Assembly (NCBI GenBank): GCA_021527695.1
Contig: JAKFAO010000009.1
Location: forward strand, 1,364,001 to 1,428,000
Source of the DNA: Naematelia aurantialba
Lineage: Eukaryota; Basidiomycota; Tremellomycetes; Tremellales; Naemateliaceae
Reading direction: 5' to 3'
DNA: 64,000 nucleotides
The notes beneath the pieces were generated by a model that was not told the DNA's origin, made no database searches, and saw only the letters and a list, made by a program, of their open reading frames with translations. Both the position numbers and the translations under genes were made by a program. The stretch's first letter is position 1. Each line of letters begins with the position of its first letter. This document shows positions 14,141 to 25,979 of the stretch, piece by piece.

Positions 14141-14996
14141 GAAACATGCATGTCAAATGTCATTACAGCGCTCCATGCCAAGTCGCCCACGCTAATCCCC
14201 AATCACAGCCTTGGCAATTAGTTGGCCGACGTCGCCCAAGCGTTAGTGAAAGCGCCTCTTCAGGTTGTGGGACTGTCCCATCGGCCTCTGCCGATAGAGA
14301 GAGATCCACTTGGTCAGCTCACCAAATCAGGTGAACGGGGTCTAAGGTCGACATAGTCTTGAAAAGTCGAGTGGTATGCAAACGGCACCAGGGAGACAGA
14401 CGCACGGCTCGTGACCGGTGCCGAATCTTCGGCCAGGCCAAAGAACCTCCCAGCGTGCTGGGGGTGCGGCTAAGAGCATGTCTGGAATGTCTCAGTCGCT
14501 TCGATCCTTCCGCAGCCATAGAAGAACGCCGGATTCCGGATGAAGATGCATCATATTTTGGGTGCTTGGACACCTGTCGCAGGCCAAGAGACGGGGTGCT
14601 GGTAAAGCGTGGCCTGCGAGGAGCGAGAAGTCCTGGATCGTTAGGGTGCCCAGGGAGTGGGATTCTTCTAGGTCGTTTGTAGAGAGGTCGATCGTAGAGA
14701 ACAGGCGAGGCAGCTGCCTCCCACCAGATGGGGTACCTTGCATATGTATATATTTAGGCGGTACACACAGGCTTCACTGTTGATAATGGCTTTAGTCACA
14801 GTCACAGTCACACCACCTGAAGATCGGCGTCGGCGTATGCCACTTGTCCATTGCGAAAGCATGATGACTAATACTATTCCCGCATCGGCATCGGCCCAAT
14901 ACCAATGCAAGCGTATAAAGTGACAGACCGCCTTGGCAGCATCTCTCAAGCTTACCCGACAGCAACGCTGATCAGCCCATAAACCAATATACAAAC
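14141..14996. other. Gap with no recognised gene; upstream of the NmrA-like gene
   Basis: Several open frames of 60-110 codons overlap here on both strands, but none shows a motif I recognise. If the decarboxylase was once complete, its missing N-terminus and promoter should have been here. The right end must hold the promoter of the NmrA-like gene. Confidence 0.45.
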
Positions 14997-16566
14997 ATGT
15001 CCAACAGTAAAGTCGTCGTCGCTTTTGGTGCCACGGGCTTGCAGGGCCGGTCTCTCATCCAAGTGAGTACCGACTCGCTTTCTGTCCCGTACCTGCAGTG
15101 GCAGGTTCCAAAAAGTTGACCCACATCAGTCCCTCTCAGAGAAGAATAACTCGTCTGCAACACCATGGACGATCCTTGCGTTGACTCGCTCGCCCACCTC
15201 CTCCGCCGCTACCTCGCTGGCGAAGCTCCCTGGGGTCCGGGTTGTCCAGGTCGACCCAGACGTCATGGACGCCCCAGCCAAGGCGTTCGCAGCGACTGGT
15301 GTCGAAAAAGGAAAGGTGTATGGCTGCGTCAGTATCCAGGGCTATGTGGACACCAAGACCATGTATCGTCAGGGTGAGTGTCCAGACTTTCCCGCGCCAC
15401 GCCCTTGGGCGCGTGTCTCGTCACAGGAAGAAGTCGAGAATCAAAGAGTCAAACAACTCGAGGATGCTAACCAGTTTAGGATGTGCGATTGGCGACGCCG
15501 CCAAGGAATGGGGCGTGCAGCACATTGTCTATTCGTCCACTGATGTCGGCAACACGGGGTCAACTGGAATTGCCGAGTGAGTTCTGACCTCTGCCCTTGC
15601 GCCAAGACTTGGAACATGCATTGACGGTTCGTTTCTGCACGTACTTCTCTCCCCGCATCTCTCCACCGCGGCTCCAACACTTCTCCTGCCGCGACCATCC
15701 CTCGTATTTACTCGCCACGTCATCGCTGCATGTTTGATGCGTTGCTGCAGCATTGACGTCAAACTGTCCGTCGAGAAATACCTCACAACTCTTTTCCCAA
15801 CAGGACACACTTACCTTCGCCCCGTACAGTTCATGGAAACATGGACATCGCCGACCATGCAGTTCCGTATGGCGCGTACCGCTGCGGCCAAGCTCGCGCT
15901 CGAGCCGAACCCCACTATGAAGCATCAGCTCATTTCGGGTCGGGATATTGGTAGAGCGGGCGCAAAGGCGTTGGCGCAGGGGCCAGAGTGGTGTGGCGGA
16001 GTTGTCCGTCTCGCAGGTGATGGCCTCACCATTGCTGAGATTGAAGCGACCTTCAAAGAGGTGAGTGTCGAGTGAGGCGTACCGCACACGCGCTTCAGAT
16101 CCACATGCAACTCCGAACTCATATTCACTTCACATCCATTCCTACTCAAAGCCAGTCCAACTCGACATCCACATTCACCCTGTGCCTGCATTGACCCTCA
16201 CCCCACCTCCCTCTACAAGAAACAGTCGCTCACACACTGTTCTTGATGCCAACACCAGCTGACGTGATCTCTCCTCTTCTTGTCGGGACAGGTTTTAGGA
16301 CATCCACCAGTATACGGTCCTACCATACTCGCTAGACTCGTCGGATATGTGGTACCCATCGTTCGCGGTCTCGTACAGGTTCGTTTCCTTCGTTGGTTTC
16401 CTATTCCACACACGCCTCAGTTGAGAGCATTTTCAATCCCGATGCTGATAACCGAATTTAGTTCTATGGGAGCGAGGGCTATGGCGTAGACATCGAGGCG
16501 TGCCGGCGAGAACTGCCGGGGCTCGAGAACTTCCATGACTTTCTTATCCGGACTGAGCGTCGTTAG
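14997..16566 (+). CDS. NmrA-like NAD(P)-binding protein
   Basis: This is an atypical short-chain dehydrogenase of the NmrA/HSCARG group, in which members sense NAD(P) and some restrain GATA regulators of nitrogen use, while others reduce small substrates. Exon 1 gives MSNSKVVVAFGATGLQGRSL, with the dinucleotide motif GATGLQG directly after strand 1. Later exons carry LALTRSPTSSAATSLAKLPG, VYGCVSIQGYVDT, GVQHIVYSSTDVGN and HTYLRPVQFMETW, the usual spacing of the group. The last exon reads FYGSEGYGVDIEACRREL and ends at the TAG at 16564-16566. At least five introns are present. With introns removed, the length is close to 300 residues. A regulatory role in nitrogen control is possible but cannot be shown here. 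Confidence 0.85.
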
Positions 16567-17025
16567 AGTCGGATCCTATTTATATCTAATACACGGCAGT
16601 AAATTTGAGTGTGCAGAGAACTGTTGTTGCCTTTTTTATCGTTCCAGTACCGAACTGCACTCTTTCAGCAATTGTTTGTCTAGCTATGCAGGAAGCAATC
16701 GCACTAGGCGTAAGAGAGCGTAAGTGCAGGCAGGTGTTGTCCGCGTAGATACGGTCCATTGATTGCCTCTTGCGTTGTCAGTCTGCCGAAACAGCAGATG
16801 TACAACTTTCGCGCCAAAGTTGTAATTATCTCCATGGCATTCACACTCTAATGACAAACACATCTGCTTTCATCCCGGTTCAGCGCACAGAAAGCTTCGT
16901 TGCCTCCCCCCTATATTGGCTGTGCCAATCCTGTAAAACTCCGAAACTCCGAAATGTATGCTTGATCCTCGGTAACACCCTTGCCAGCACTTGAAAGAGT
17001 CCTCATTGTCGATAACAGCTTTACG

Positions 17026-18087
17026 ATGCTCCCCCAGGAAGATGAACGCAGTTGGACGTATGACGGTGCCATCACTCGGTGGCGACGGTGTGGCCGTGTC
17101 ATTATCAATACCGAATACGGCGTGAGACTGGCAGCATTCCCAGTCTCATTTCTAGAAAAGTGTGGCGACAATACTTGGAGCTACATCCTGTATGTGCTAG
17201 GGCTGCTGGTTGAGCCTGTCGATGGCTGTCCGGGCGTTGTTCTGGATCACGATGGCGCCTCCGTAATCGGGGATCAGAGACCCGAGTCTGGGATTTACAC
17301 ATACAAACAGCTAAGCAGGTCACATTGACATACCATCTGCCTATCATCCCTTTTCTGCCTCCACTGACTGGATCGCACCGTAGATAATGCGCACGCCCCA
17401 GTTCCCTCTCGTGGCCCTGAATACTTTAGTAGGCATAAAGCCCCACTCTTAAACGAACCCGAAAGCACTCGATCTGGGTCAAGTCGCAGCTCCAAAGACC
17501 AAGTCTGTCTTCATGGATTTGGCGAACAGAGTCGTCTGACATATATTTGTAGGACGCCTTCAAGTCCCGGCTCATTGCGCGTGATAATGCCTGCCTTCTC
17601 AGTGGTCGAACGGCTGAGAAGTGCATAGCAGCGCATATTGTCCCACAGAGCCGTCCCGATGTGAGTACCACTCAGTGAGCGACGCAATCACTTACTGAGG
17701 CAGATCTACGACGAGATAACCGGTGATCCTTACGCGTTTCGCTTTCTTGCCTCCTCGGGACTTCTTCTTGACCCAGCCCTTCATAAATCATTTGACACTC
17801 TAGATTGGTCGTTGTATTTCAAGGTACACAGGCTCAAGACGATGATAAGAGACGACAACAATGCTGACTCTCATGGTCAGGATGATACATTCTACGTTCA
17901 CTACTTCGTCCCCAAAGAGCCGTCCGACTTCCCCTTGCATGGTGTTGCTATTCCTCGTACTCGCTTTTCTCCCTACGCCGGCGAGCCAGAGCCTGACCCG
18001 GACTTGGTTGCTTGGCATTATAGTCAAGCCGTCAAGGCTCGCATTCGATGCTATTCGTACGGAATGCAACCCAGTCCAACTGCATAA
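17026..18087 (+). CDS. HNH endonuclease-domain protein (HNH_2 type)
   Basis: The protein matches the HNH_2-type proteins that are common and often multiplied in basidiomycetes. An N-terminal domain (MLPQEDERSWTYDGAI, GRVIINTEYGVRLAAFPV) leads through SGIYTYKQLSRS into the nuclease-like part: DAFKSRLIARDNACLLSG, EKCIAAHIVPQSRPD, then after an intron IYDEITGDPYAFRFLASSG, LLLDPALHKSFDTLDWSLYF, and HGVAIPRTRF. The His of AHIVP and the His of LHKSFD stand where the HNH residues are expected. The frame closes at a TAA (18085-18087) after WHYSQAVKARIRCYSYGM. I took the ATG at 17026 because an in-frame stop lies 63 bases upstream. The biological role of the family is not known. The reading frame beyond the stop looks partly coding, so the 3' end may be damaged. 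Confidence 0.7.
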
Positions 18088-19015
18088 TCTCGAGTTCCTT
18101 CAACACCTTGCGTCAAAGTTGCGGCTCGTGCGAAGCTTGCCGTCTTCTGGACGATGGCGTGGCCCGGCCAACACTTCATGGCCGTGATTTGCGGATGAGA
18201 ATGTGGGCAGAGCTTAGCCTTGGACCGGGTTCATCTTCACAGGCTAGTCTTCTCCGTGGCCGGTCCGAATCCAGAGGTCCAGATGGAGGGACTCAAGTAT
18301 CCGGAGTACTATCCTTATAACGACCCCCACGACTGATTTCCTGATGCCGGGCCGTTCGAATATCATGATAGGGCCTTGGATACTGCCGCCATGCCAGTCT
18401 TTAACAACCATCACGTTAATATAGAGGTGAGACTTTGACTCGTGCTCTTAGCAGGCTCTAAGTCTCTCTAGTCGACCCCGTTTCTGGGGGAAAGAATTAT
18501 AGGTCTTGATCTGGTAGTTAGAAGCGATTCTTGCCAAAAATATGGAGCGCATACGAGATGTGGGTCTCTGACTGTGACAGAGAAGCTCGAATCATTTGTG
18601 TCGCAACCAGATGAAGGGCTGGCCGACGGCAGTCGAATCAGGCATTTTGACGGTCTGATGGGGTTTTAGATGGAAATCGGTCTCTCATGACAACAACCCG
18701 CGGCAATGGGATTGGGGAATAGTTCGGGGTAGTAGCGGAAACCGGGGTAGTTGGGCTCAGGACATGGGGCGATTGCCGTTTGAAGTTGAGTTTAGCACGA
18801 TGGAGGTGGTGGAGGGCTCAGAACAGCATGAGATTCCAGCCAGCGGTCTCATGTTATTAGCATGCAATCATCTGGAGTAACCAAGCCGCAACTTGTCTCA
18901 ATTGGTTTCTCAGCATTTGGCACACGTCAAGTCTTTTCTCAGAACCGACATTACAATGTGGCATGATTGTTCCTCGGCGAATCTCATCTATGTCTGCACT
19001 TAGAGTCCTTAGAAA
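18088..19015 (+). other. Gap; possible degenerate coding tail after the HNH gene
   Basis: No intact gene was found. The frame of the HNH gene continues in protein-like pieces separated by stops: WTMAWPGQHFMAVICG, then VFSVAGPNPEVQMEGLKYPE, then FPDAGPFEYHDRALD. After a possible intron ending in CTCTAG, a 63-codon open piece follows (from STPFLGERIIGLDLVV to HFDGLMGF). A further piece in the next frame ends near 18,880. I do not recognise the family. It could be chance, or the remains of a gene or of a longer HNH protein. Confidence 0.3.
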
Positions 19016-22000
19016 CTACCAAGGAGAAACACCCTTTTCTAAAGCCAGGGATGACTGCGAATGCCCAGTCTGAAGAGGACACTGATTAGAACTAATATCA
19101 TAAGTTTTCTTATCTTGGTCTCTGCCTTGAGAACGTACCGAGAAACTACGAAGTTCGTCAGCTATCGCGCTTCTCTCTCTCTTGCGTGAGACATACGTAA
19201 GAAAGTAAGGGTCCAGGACGAAAGGCCACAGGAAGTGACCGCCGTACGTGACGGCCATTGGGACAATGACCTCTAAGTTGTCGACCCGGTAGGAAGGAGG
19301 TACGAGGCTTGTGGTCGAAATGATCATGCCAGCCTCCCGAATCAGCCACAAAACATGTGGGTGACGTGGAAAATTACACACGATCGCCACCACAGATAGC
19401 AAAAGCCGAAACCAGAAATACTTCAGGATTCTGGGAACTTGGAGGAAGAAGTTGGACCTGTGCACTTCTTTAGTTGTCGACGTCCAGCTATAAGTTCATT
19501 AGCCGTATAGACTTTTAAACTCATCGAAACCTGCCTCATATTTATACCGAGCAGATGGCACGCTAGTGGCCCTGACATGGAGAGAGATAATCCTGAGAAG
19601 AAAATGGTGAAGAAAGCTAAATAGCGTTAGCTGCATGCATTCATTGGATACTTAGGTTTACTTACGCATCCACTTGATCTGCTGCAAGGCTGTATACCCA
19701 GCGGAGACAAGCTTGAGGCGATAGCGGAGAACGCAAATAGCAACGTTATTCAATCCCTGGAAAAGCAAGATGCAAGTGAAGAAAGTCGTCCAGCTCGAGG
19801 AGTCTGTCCAAGCTGAGTGCTGTCTGGTGACATCGTGGAACAGAACTCACAAAAGGTGTCCGACAGCGCTGGGTTGTAATGTCAGCAAAATTTTCGCCAC
19901 TGAATAAAACTCACAGAAGACTCCGACCAACACGAAGTTCATGATTGTCCCGCACCACGCTACCGCAAATGCGTAATACGAGAAAATGTACGCCAGAACG
20001 GAGAATTTCGAGTGTGACGGCATAGGCGACCTGAGGAAAGTTCGAAACAGCTTAGTCAATGGACCGTGCGTCGGCCAGTTGCGCAATGGATTGAAGACGA
20101 TCTCCCTTGAAAGTAGTGTCAAGAGCGTTGAGAGGACGCCAAGAGGGTCGGCTTCAATGAACTCACGAGCAGCCCCAGGCATATTTCTGCCATCTCGATA
20201 ACTCGTCTTCGCACGTCAAACTGACTCCTTCCTGGAATTGACATGCCGAGTAGTTGGCCCACCTCAACGTCCACCCCTGGAGCGAGTCAGTCTGAATTTT
20301 GCTGCGATGTCTTGGCAAACGCACCTTGGCTTGTAACGTCAGGGCAATTTGGAAGTCTTCCGACACATGCATCTCGGACCTTGTCCAGTCAGTCTGATAA
20401 CCTATGATGTAAGCAATACTCACCATACACGAGAGACGCCATCGAAAGGGTCGGTGAACATGCATTCTTGCAGAGCGCGCCATCGAAGAAAGCTGGAAAC
20501 ATAAGCTGGTCCTGGAATTTCTGGAGCCTACGCATTGTGCCCAACAAAAGGTGCCACTGTGGGAGACAATCAGCATACAATATTTGCGAGAAGACACTCA
20601 CCATCACCATTGGCGACCACGAGGGAAATCGCGAGCTGCAACATATTGGTGAAAAAGGCCATGCCGTTCTCAAAGTAATGATTCGCCACTTGCATCACAC
20701 CAGAAACATGCTGTCTGTTTAGAGGTCAACCCAAGTCTCCCCGCCGATCTTACATGATGGCCACCTGGCGACTCTGACTCATTTCGAGGGACGCATCGAG
20801 GAAGCAGTCTTGTGGCACTCTGGTGTCTGAATCGATCAAGAGTATGATTTCTCCGCTATGGGTAGTCAGGATACAGCCGGCTGAAATGACTCACATTCGT
20901 ACATCTCCAGCGGCCCAGATTCGGCCCTCAGACTCTTCCAGGCTACGCGATAGCGCCGAGTGATATAGCTCACGCTCATCCCACTCGCTCCATTGGTGAG
21001 AGAGGACGTTGTGATCTGCTTGAGCGGCTGCGCGAGCGTCTTCCATGATATCTTCAATCCGCAAAGACAAGGTGTTGCAACAGTTGAGATTACCAGCCTT
21101 TTTGAACCGCCCCCTCCGTTGATAGCCATCCTTACCATGTGGAGGACGGGCTACGTAGGCAAGATTATTCTCCGTATAGTACCTGATACGCCTAAGCCGT
21201 TCTTCCTCGGAAACAAGCTGAAGACCATCGTCACAAACAATCACGTTCACTTTGCCGCTTTGCCTCTCAAACGTCGTTATCGCCTGTTTCAGGCTTTCGA
21301 TTGTGGGGATAATGACCTCTTCGAGCGATTCCTGGACACCAATCAGACCCTTGTCCCTGATACAGCTCGTCTCTCCATACCTTGTAGACCGGCATCTGCA
21401 CGGTGATGGGCAGTAAACTGTACGCAACCTCTCTCGATGGGGGTTTGGCACTGTAAAACGCCGAGTTGTTGTGATACTGCGAAATTGGTCCGATCAACTG
21501 CAACTGCCCCAATGTCAATCACAGCCCAGTTGTGTCATTTTGGACTTACCACGCAGGCCACTACAGTCAAGCAGGGAAATGTGCCCAGCAATGCCACAAG
21601 GGGTAGGACTGAGATCAGTGCGAAACGTCTAGCGTCCCGGTCATATATGTAGCGGATCAAGAGAGAGCCTGAACCATGAGTTTGATTATCTCAGTCAGTT
21701 TTGGGACTTACGGAGGCCAAGGCTCATCAGAATGATGGTTAAAGCGAAAGCAAGTCCTGCCACCACTGGTGAGATGAGGACTCTCGGTCTCGCCTTCTGT
21801 TCTGCCAAAGCACTTGTCTTTTCCGGATCCTCGACGTCCGCTGGTACAAGATCGCTCGTGGAGCTGGTGACAGTTCTAACGCGCAAGGAGGACGACAAGT
21901 TGACGCCGCTCTCGGGCATCTTGAATAAAATCGGAACCGAGCTAAGAAAGTCCTTCTCGTCGGACCATAAGAATGCTATCAATGCTGCCTCGAGCTGCTT

Positions 22001-22686
22001 CGCTAGCGAGATTACATTGTCGACATCGTCTGCCCAAACACATAGGACACTCTCGTCTCGGACGAATGCAGCGTATTGGTTCTTCCTGGCGTATGCCAGA
22101 CTCGGGATCGTGTCTACGATCTTTGGCACGGTAAGTACCAGGTCACGCGGCATGAAAGGCTTGGCATACTTGAATACGGGTGTCGGCATTGATGTACAAC
22201 TCTGTGAGACACGGTGAGGTGGTACTATAAATTTAGAAGGATTCGCTCGCTTCACGCTCACATGTAGTTTTTCATAGCCACATCCACTGCTTTGCAATGT
22301 ATTTTGACGGCGATCTTGGCACGCAACGAGGTGACTGCATCCTCGAAGTCTCGGAGACCGTGGTGGTCCGACGGCCAGGAGCGAATGGAGCCATATTTCG
22401 AACGAATGCAGACCCCAGTGATCACTTCATTGGTCCAATCCGCCGACGAAACAGGCGGTTCGACAAACCATCCAAGACTTGCCCCAGACCGACCAATCAT
22501 GTCGGCCATGACATCCAGAGCATCCTGTGCGGCTCCAGCACAGAGCGAAGGCGAGCGGTCGTTGGGCTCTTCGTGACCAGTTTCATTTGGCTGCGTCGGA
22601 AACTTATCCTCCGTTGATGGCTCAGCGACGATGGCAGGAATTGTGTCTTTCTTGCGACTCGCTACCAAGCTTGAGAAGAAACCCAT
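19016..22686 (-). CDS. Polytopic family 2 glycosyltransferase, chitin/hyaluronan-synthase-like
   Basis: The protein belongs to the large fungal GT2 membrane enzymes related to chitin and hyaluronan synthases. From the N-terminus: a soluble region (MGFFSSLVASRKKDTIP), a membrane segment (VLISPVVAGLAFALTIILMS), a second one (ISVLPLVAFLGTFPCL), then the catalytic domain with TVQMPVYK, VNVIVCDDGLQLVSEEE and AYVARPPHGKDGYQRRGRFK. Next are the metal-binding region around IDSDTRVPQ, APFVGHNA spliced to FLRWRALQECMFTDP, MHVSEDFQIAL and LTCEDELSRWQKYAWGCS, which stands where Q/RxxRW is found in the superfamily. Membrane helices close the protein (LAYIFSYYAFAVAWCG, TYGGHFLWPFVLDPYF). Introns are many; one at 20493-20531 is only 39 bases. 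The start is the ATG ending at 22686. The sugar product is unknown; a cell-wall or capsule glycan is plausible. No lesion was seen. Confidence 0.85.
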
Positions 22687-23831
22687 TTTTTGACAGAAGC
22701 TGGGGTGAAAGAATGTAGAAAACGTCCGAGGTCTCCGGACTCCCCGCCCAGATATAGTCAGCGCTTTCCCGGCATCCCTTCACAGCCTCCGTGGCTTTGG
22801 GGCGAAGCGGAACTGAGTTGACGCCTCTCTTCGCCTCCGCCTCTGCTCTCTTCACCTCCAAAAGTTGGGCCTGCTAAGGCCGTGAGGAATCGACCGGTGC
22901 CGAGTAAGATTTGGCGCTTCATACGTACGGGCGGTACCTTGTCTCTTGGATGGCGTTTGATGAGAAGCGGGCCGAAGCGAGTACACAGACACGGGTTTGG
23001 ATAGCTTCCTGAGTGTCCGCAACTTGAAGTCTAACGTCCCTTTGTTCCCATGACATGATGCATATGGCGTCTATCAGAGGGGGGGAGTCGAGTACGTCAG
23101 AGAAAGGACTCGGCGTGGGAAAGATGGTGATGCGGATGAGATTGGTAGTGCGCGATGGTGACTGCTCGTCATGCACCGCTCTCTGGCGCTGCAGGACAAT
23201 GTTGCCCTTGTAATCATGTAGCCACTCGGGAGTCACCCTTGTACCTGACCGCGGATGGTTTCTTATCTTTCGGGAGGCGTGGTCGATCAGGTGGGTGTTC
23301 CACCCGCAGTCATTTCCAGACGCCACGAGATTGCGGCTTCAAAGGCGCACGCCTCTCCGAACCGTCGGGTCAGGGAATGACGATTGCGTATGTGGTTACC
23401 TTGTATCTCTAGCCGCTTGCCACACGGCTGCCACAAGGAACAGCACGAGGGCGCCGTCGGTACATTGGGCGCGCTAGGGCAAGGGGGGTGCTAGGGGAAC
23501 GTGGGCGGGTTGTGGTTCTCTTTTGGCTGAACCGAAATCGTCCCGTTATCTTCGGGCCGCGGCCAGTAGGAGAGTGCGTTCGTGGGTATTCCGGGAAGGA
23601 TTTACGTTGAACGGCTGGGCACTCAATCTTCACGGGAACTGCAACGTGGAGGGGGTGTTGACAATCTGCTCGTTCCGCATGATCAACTTTGGGGCATAGT
23701 TTTCCAACATGCTCGCATCCCCCTCCCCCTGGGATAGAGGTCTCCCATGGCCATGTATACAGGCATAGGCTATATATGATTGGTGAAGCCCACAGCTTTG
23801 CAAGTGAAAACCTGTTCGGGATTGCAACAGT
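22687..23831. other. Shared upstream region of two divergent genes; no recognised gene
   Basis: This 1.1 kb region separates the divergent starts of the GT2 enzyme and the GH16 protein, both concerned with surface glycans, so it should hold both promoters. A minus-strand open frame at 22919-23326 (with EWLHDYKGNIVLQRQR and RDVRLQVADTQEAIQTRV) is the longest candidate for an extra gene, but I see no family motif or introns that would support it. Confidence 0.5.
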
Positions 23832-25810
23832 ATGACACTGCCGTCCAGCCGTACACCTTCGCCGTCACCCCCTTCGTCTCTCCTTGAGCCGTCGTCACAC
23901 TCGTCGCCTGTTTCTGTCACCACGTTACCAGAAACCACTCGGCCACGCTTGACACAGATCCGGTTCTCACAGCGAGAGAGCGCACGATCTGAGTTCTGCC
24001 AAATAGACGAACCAGAGACAGGTGAAGTCGATGATGTTTTCCCATCCGGCATTGCTCCGAAATTACCGCGTAATCTGTCAGCCCCCTATGGACTATATCG
24101 TTTCAGCAACTCGTCCACAGCCCTCAACAGGCGTGTTGCTTCTTCCACCACTTCGATAAGCAATTTCAGGAGACCATATCCTTCCACAAAACTCAGTAAA
24201 CCGATCGAGAAACCATGGCTCAAGTACCCGGATCGCGCGCAAAAGTGGGGCCAATGGGTATTCTGGGGCTTGGCAATGCTGGGTGTTCTCGGCGGGGCTG
24301 CCAGTGAGCGTCCTTGCCACAAATTCAGTCCCGGTCCATACTGATGCAGTACAGTCTGCTACCTAGGAGTCAATTCAGTGCCATCACCCGGAAAATTGTA
24401 AGTCAGATCGAGGTACCCGAGGAGCCGTACATTATACTAAATCGCCCGGACAGATGTCTCATCATGGATGACGACTTTTCCACGGGCATTGACCCAGCCT
24501 ACTGGACACACGAAGTCCAGCTTGACGGCTTCGGGTTCGTTCCAACTCGATCATGTACAAGCGAAGGCTGACCAGCGCCACTTTCCTTAACAGTAATGAC
24601 GAATTCGACTGGACAACGACTTCGACCAACAACTCATTTGTGGAGGACAACACCCTTTACATTGTTCCGACGCTTACAGCAGACGCATTTGGCGCCAATG
24701 CCATAACTGACGGCTTTACCCTCAACCTGACCGCTGAAGGTATTTGCACCTCGGACAACGTCACCAAATGTGCCGTCGTCTCCAACTCGAGTACCGGAAC
24801 GCTCATCAATCCTGTGCAGTCGGCTCGGCTCATAACTCGAGACAAAATCAGCATCCGGTACGGCAAAGTTGAGGTGGAAGCTCGTATGCCTAAGGGGTAA
24901 GTCTCTCCTGGTGGCCGATGAGTTCTGGGTTGAGGACAAATCTTAATACAGTGATTGGCTGTGGCCCGCGATTTGGATGCTCCCGGTGAACGAATCTTAT
25001 GGCGTATGGCCACGAAGCGGTGAAATTGATGTACGTCGCCGCTAAACCGAATCACTTGACGTCGGGTTCATGCATTTCCTTTAGATCGCCGAATCGAGAG
25101 GCAACAATGCAAGCTATGGTCAACTGGGTATTGATCGGGTACAATCTTCCTTACACTGGGGTCCAATGTCTTCTCTCGACTCATACTGGCGGACATTTGG
25201 CATTCGCGACTCTCGTCGACGGGATTACCACCTAGACTTCCACAAGTACACTCTAGAATGGACCGACAAGTACATGTGGCTTTGTAAGTTGGCAGGATAC
25301 CGTGCTGTTCAATGCATCCGTGTTGACGTCCAATCTTCCTACAACAGATCTGGATAACCGCGTGTACTCGACGTTCTACTTGGACCTAAATCAAGCGTTT
25401 TGGACCCGCGGCGACTACCCCGAGTACTATCAGAATGGGACGCAGATGGAAAAACTGAACAATCCGTGGTATTCATCAACCAGCAAAGCGGCCCCGTTTG
25501 ACCAATGTTGGTATAAATCCTCCGACAGACTGTCCATCTCGCTAATTATCCATCGACAGCTTTCTTCTTGATCCTCAATGTCGCAGTAGGTGGAACAAAT
25601 GGTTACTTCCCCGACAACTTGGGTGGAAAACCATGGCTCGACTCGTCTCTTACTGCCATGTCGGGTTCGTATGACAGCGTCGACAAGACACAATGAGCTG
25701 ACAAGACAGACTTCTGGGAATCGAAAGACAAATGGTATGCGACTTGGCCGGTCGATCCCAAGGAGCGTGGTATGGCCGTCAAGTCGGTCAAGATGTGGCA
25801 GCAGTGTTAG
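23832..25810 (+). CDS. GH16 KRE6/SKN1-type glucan-processing protein, type II membrane
   Basis: KRE6/SKN1 proteins act in the secretory pathway on cell-wall beta-glucan, chiefly in beta-1,6-glucan formation. The N-terminus is a Ser/Pro-rich cytosolic tail (MTLPSSRTPSPSPPSSLLEP) followed by a single signal anchor (WVFWGLAMLGVLGGAA). The luminal GH16 domain follows: DRCLIMDDDFSTGIDPAYW, SARLITRDKISIRYGKVEVE, DWLWPAIWMLPVNESYGVWP, and the catalytic ExDxxE element GEID spliced to IAESRGN. YTLEWTDKYMWL and LNVAVGGTNGYFPDN are also typical. The end (ERGMAVKSVKMWQQC) matches the usual MxVDxVRVYQ-like close of this subfamily. About eight short introns are present. Start ATG is at 23832 and stop TAG at 25808-25810. 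The gene is divergent from a GT2 glycan synthase, so the pair may serve the cell surface together. Confidence 0.9.
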
Positions 25811-25864
25811 AGGATTTGTCCGCGAACTTAGACATGTTCCCGATAGCCGTAGCTTTATAGACTC

Positions 25865-25895
<31 letters not shown>

Positions 25896-25979
25896 TGTAT
25901 GTATGTATGTATGTATGTATGTATGTATGTATGTATGTATGTATGTATGTATGTATGTATGTATGTATGTATGTATGTA
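25865..25979. repeat. Perfect ATGT tetranucleotide microsatellite, about 28 copies
   Basis: The unit ATGT repeats without interruption for 115 bases, starting 55 bases after the GH16 stop codon, so it probably lies in the 3' untranslated region or just beyond. It makes long false open frames of alternating MYVC residues. Being perfect and long, it should vary in length between strains. Confidence 0.97.

Noticed and set aside
14319..14743. Extra gene or missing N-terminus of the decarboxylase upstream of its relic
   Set aside because: Overlapping frames on both strands show none of the expected N-terminal motifs (no FDFTSGQ-like element).
22919..23326. Separate minus-strand gene of 135 codons
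   Set aside because: Single open frame, no motif, and placed in the shared upstream region of two genes. Cannot be told from chance.
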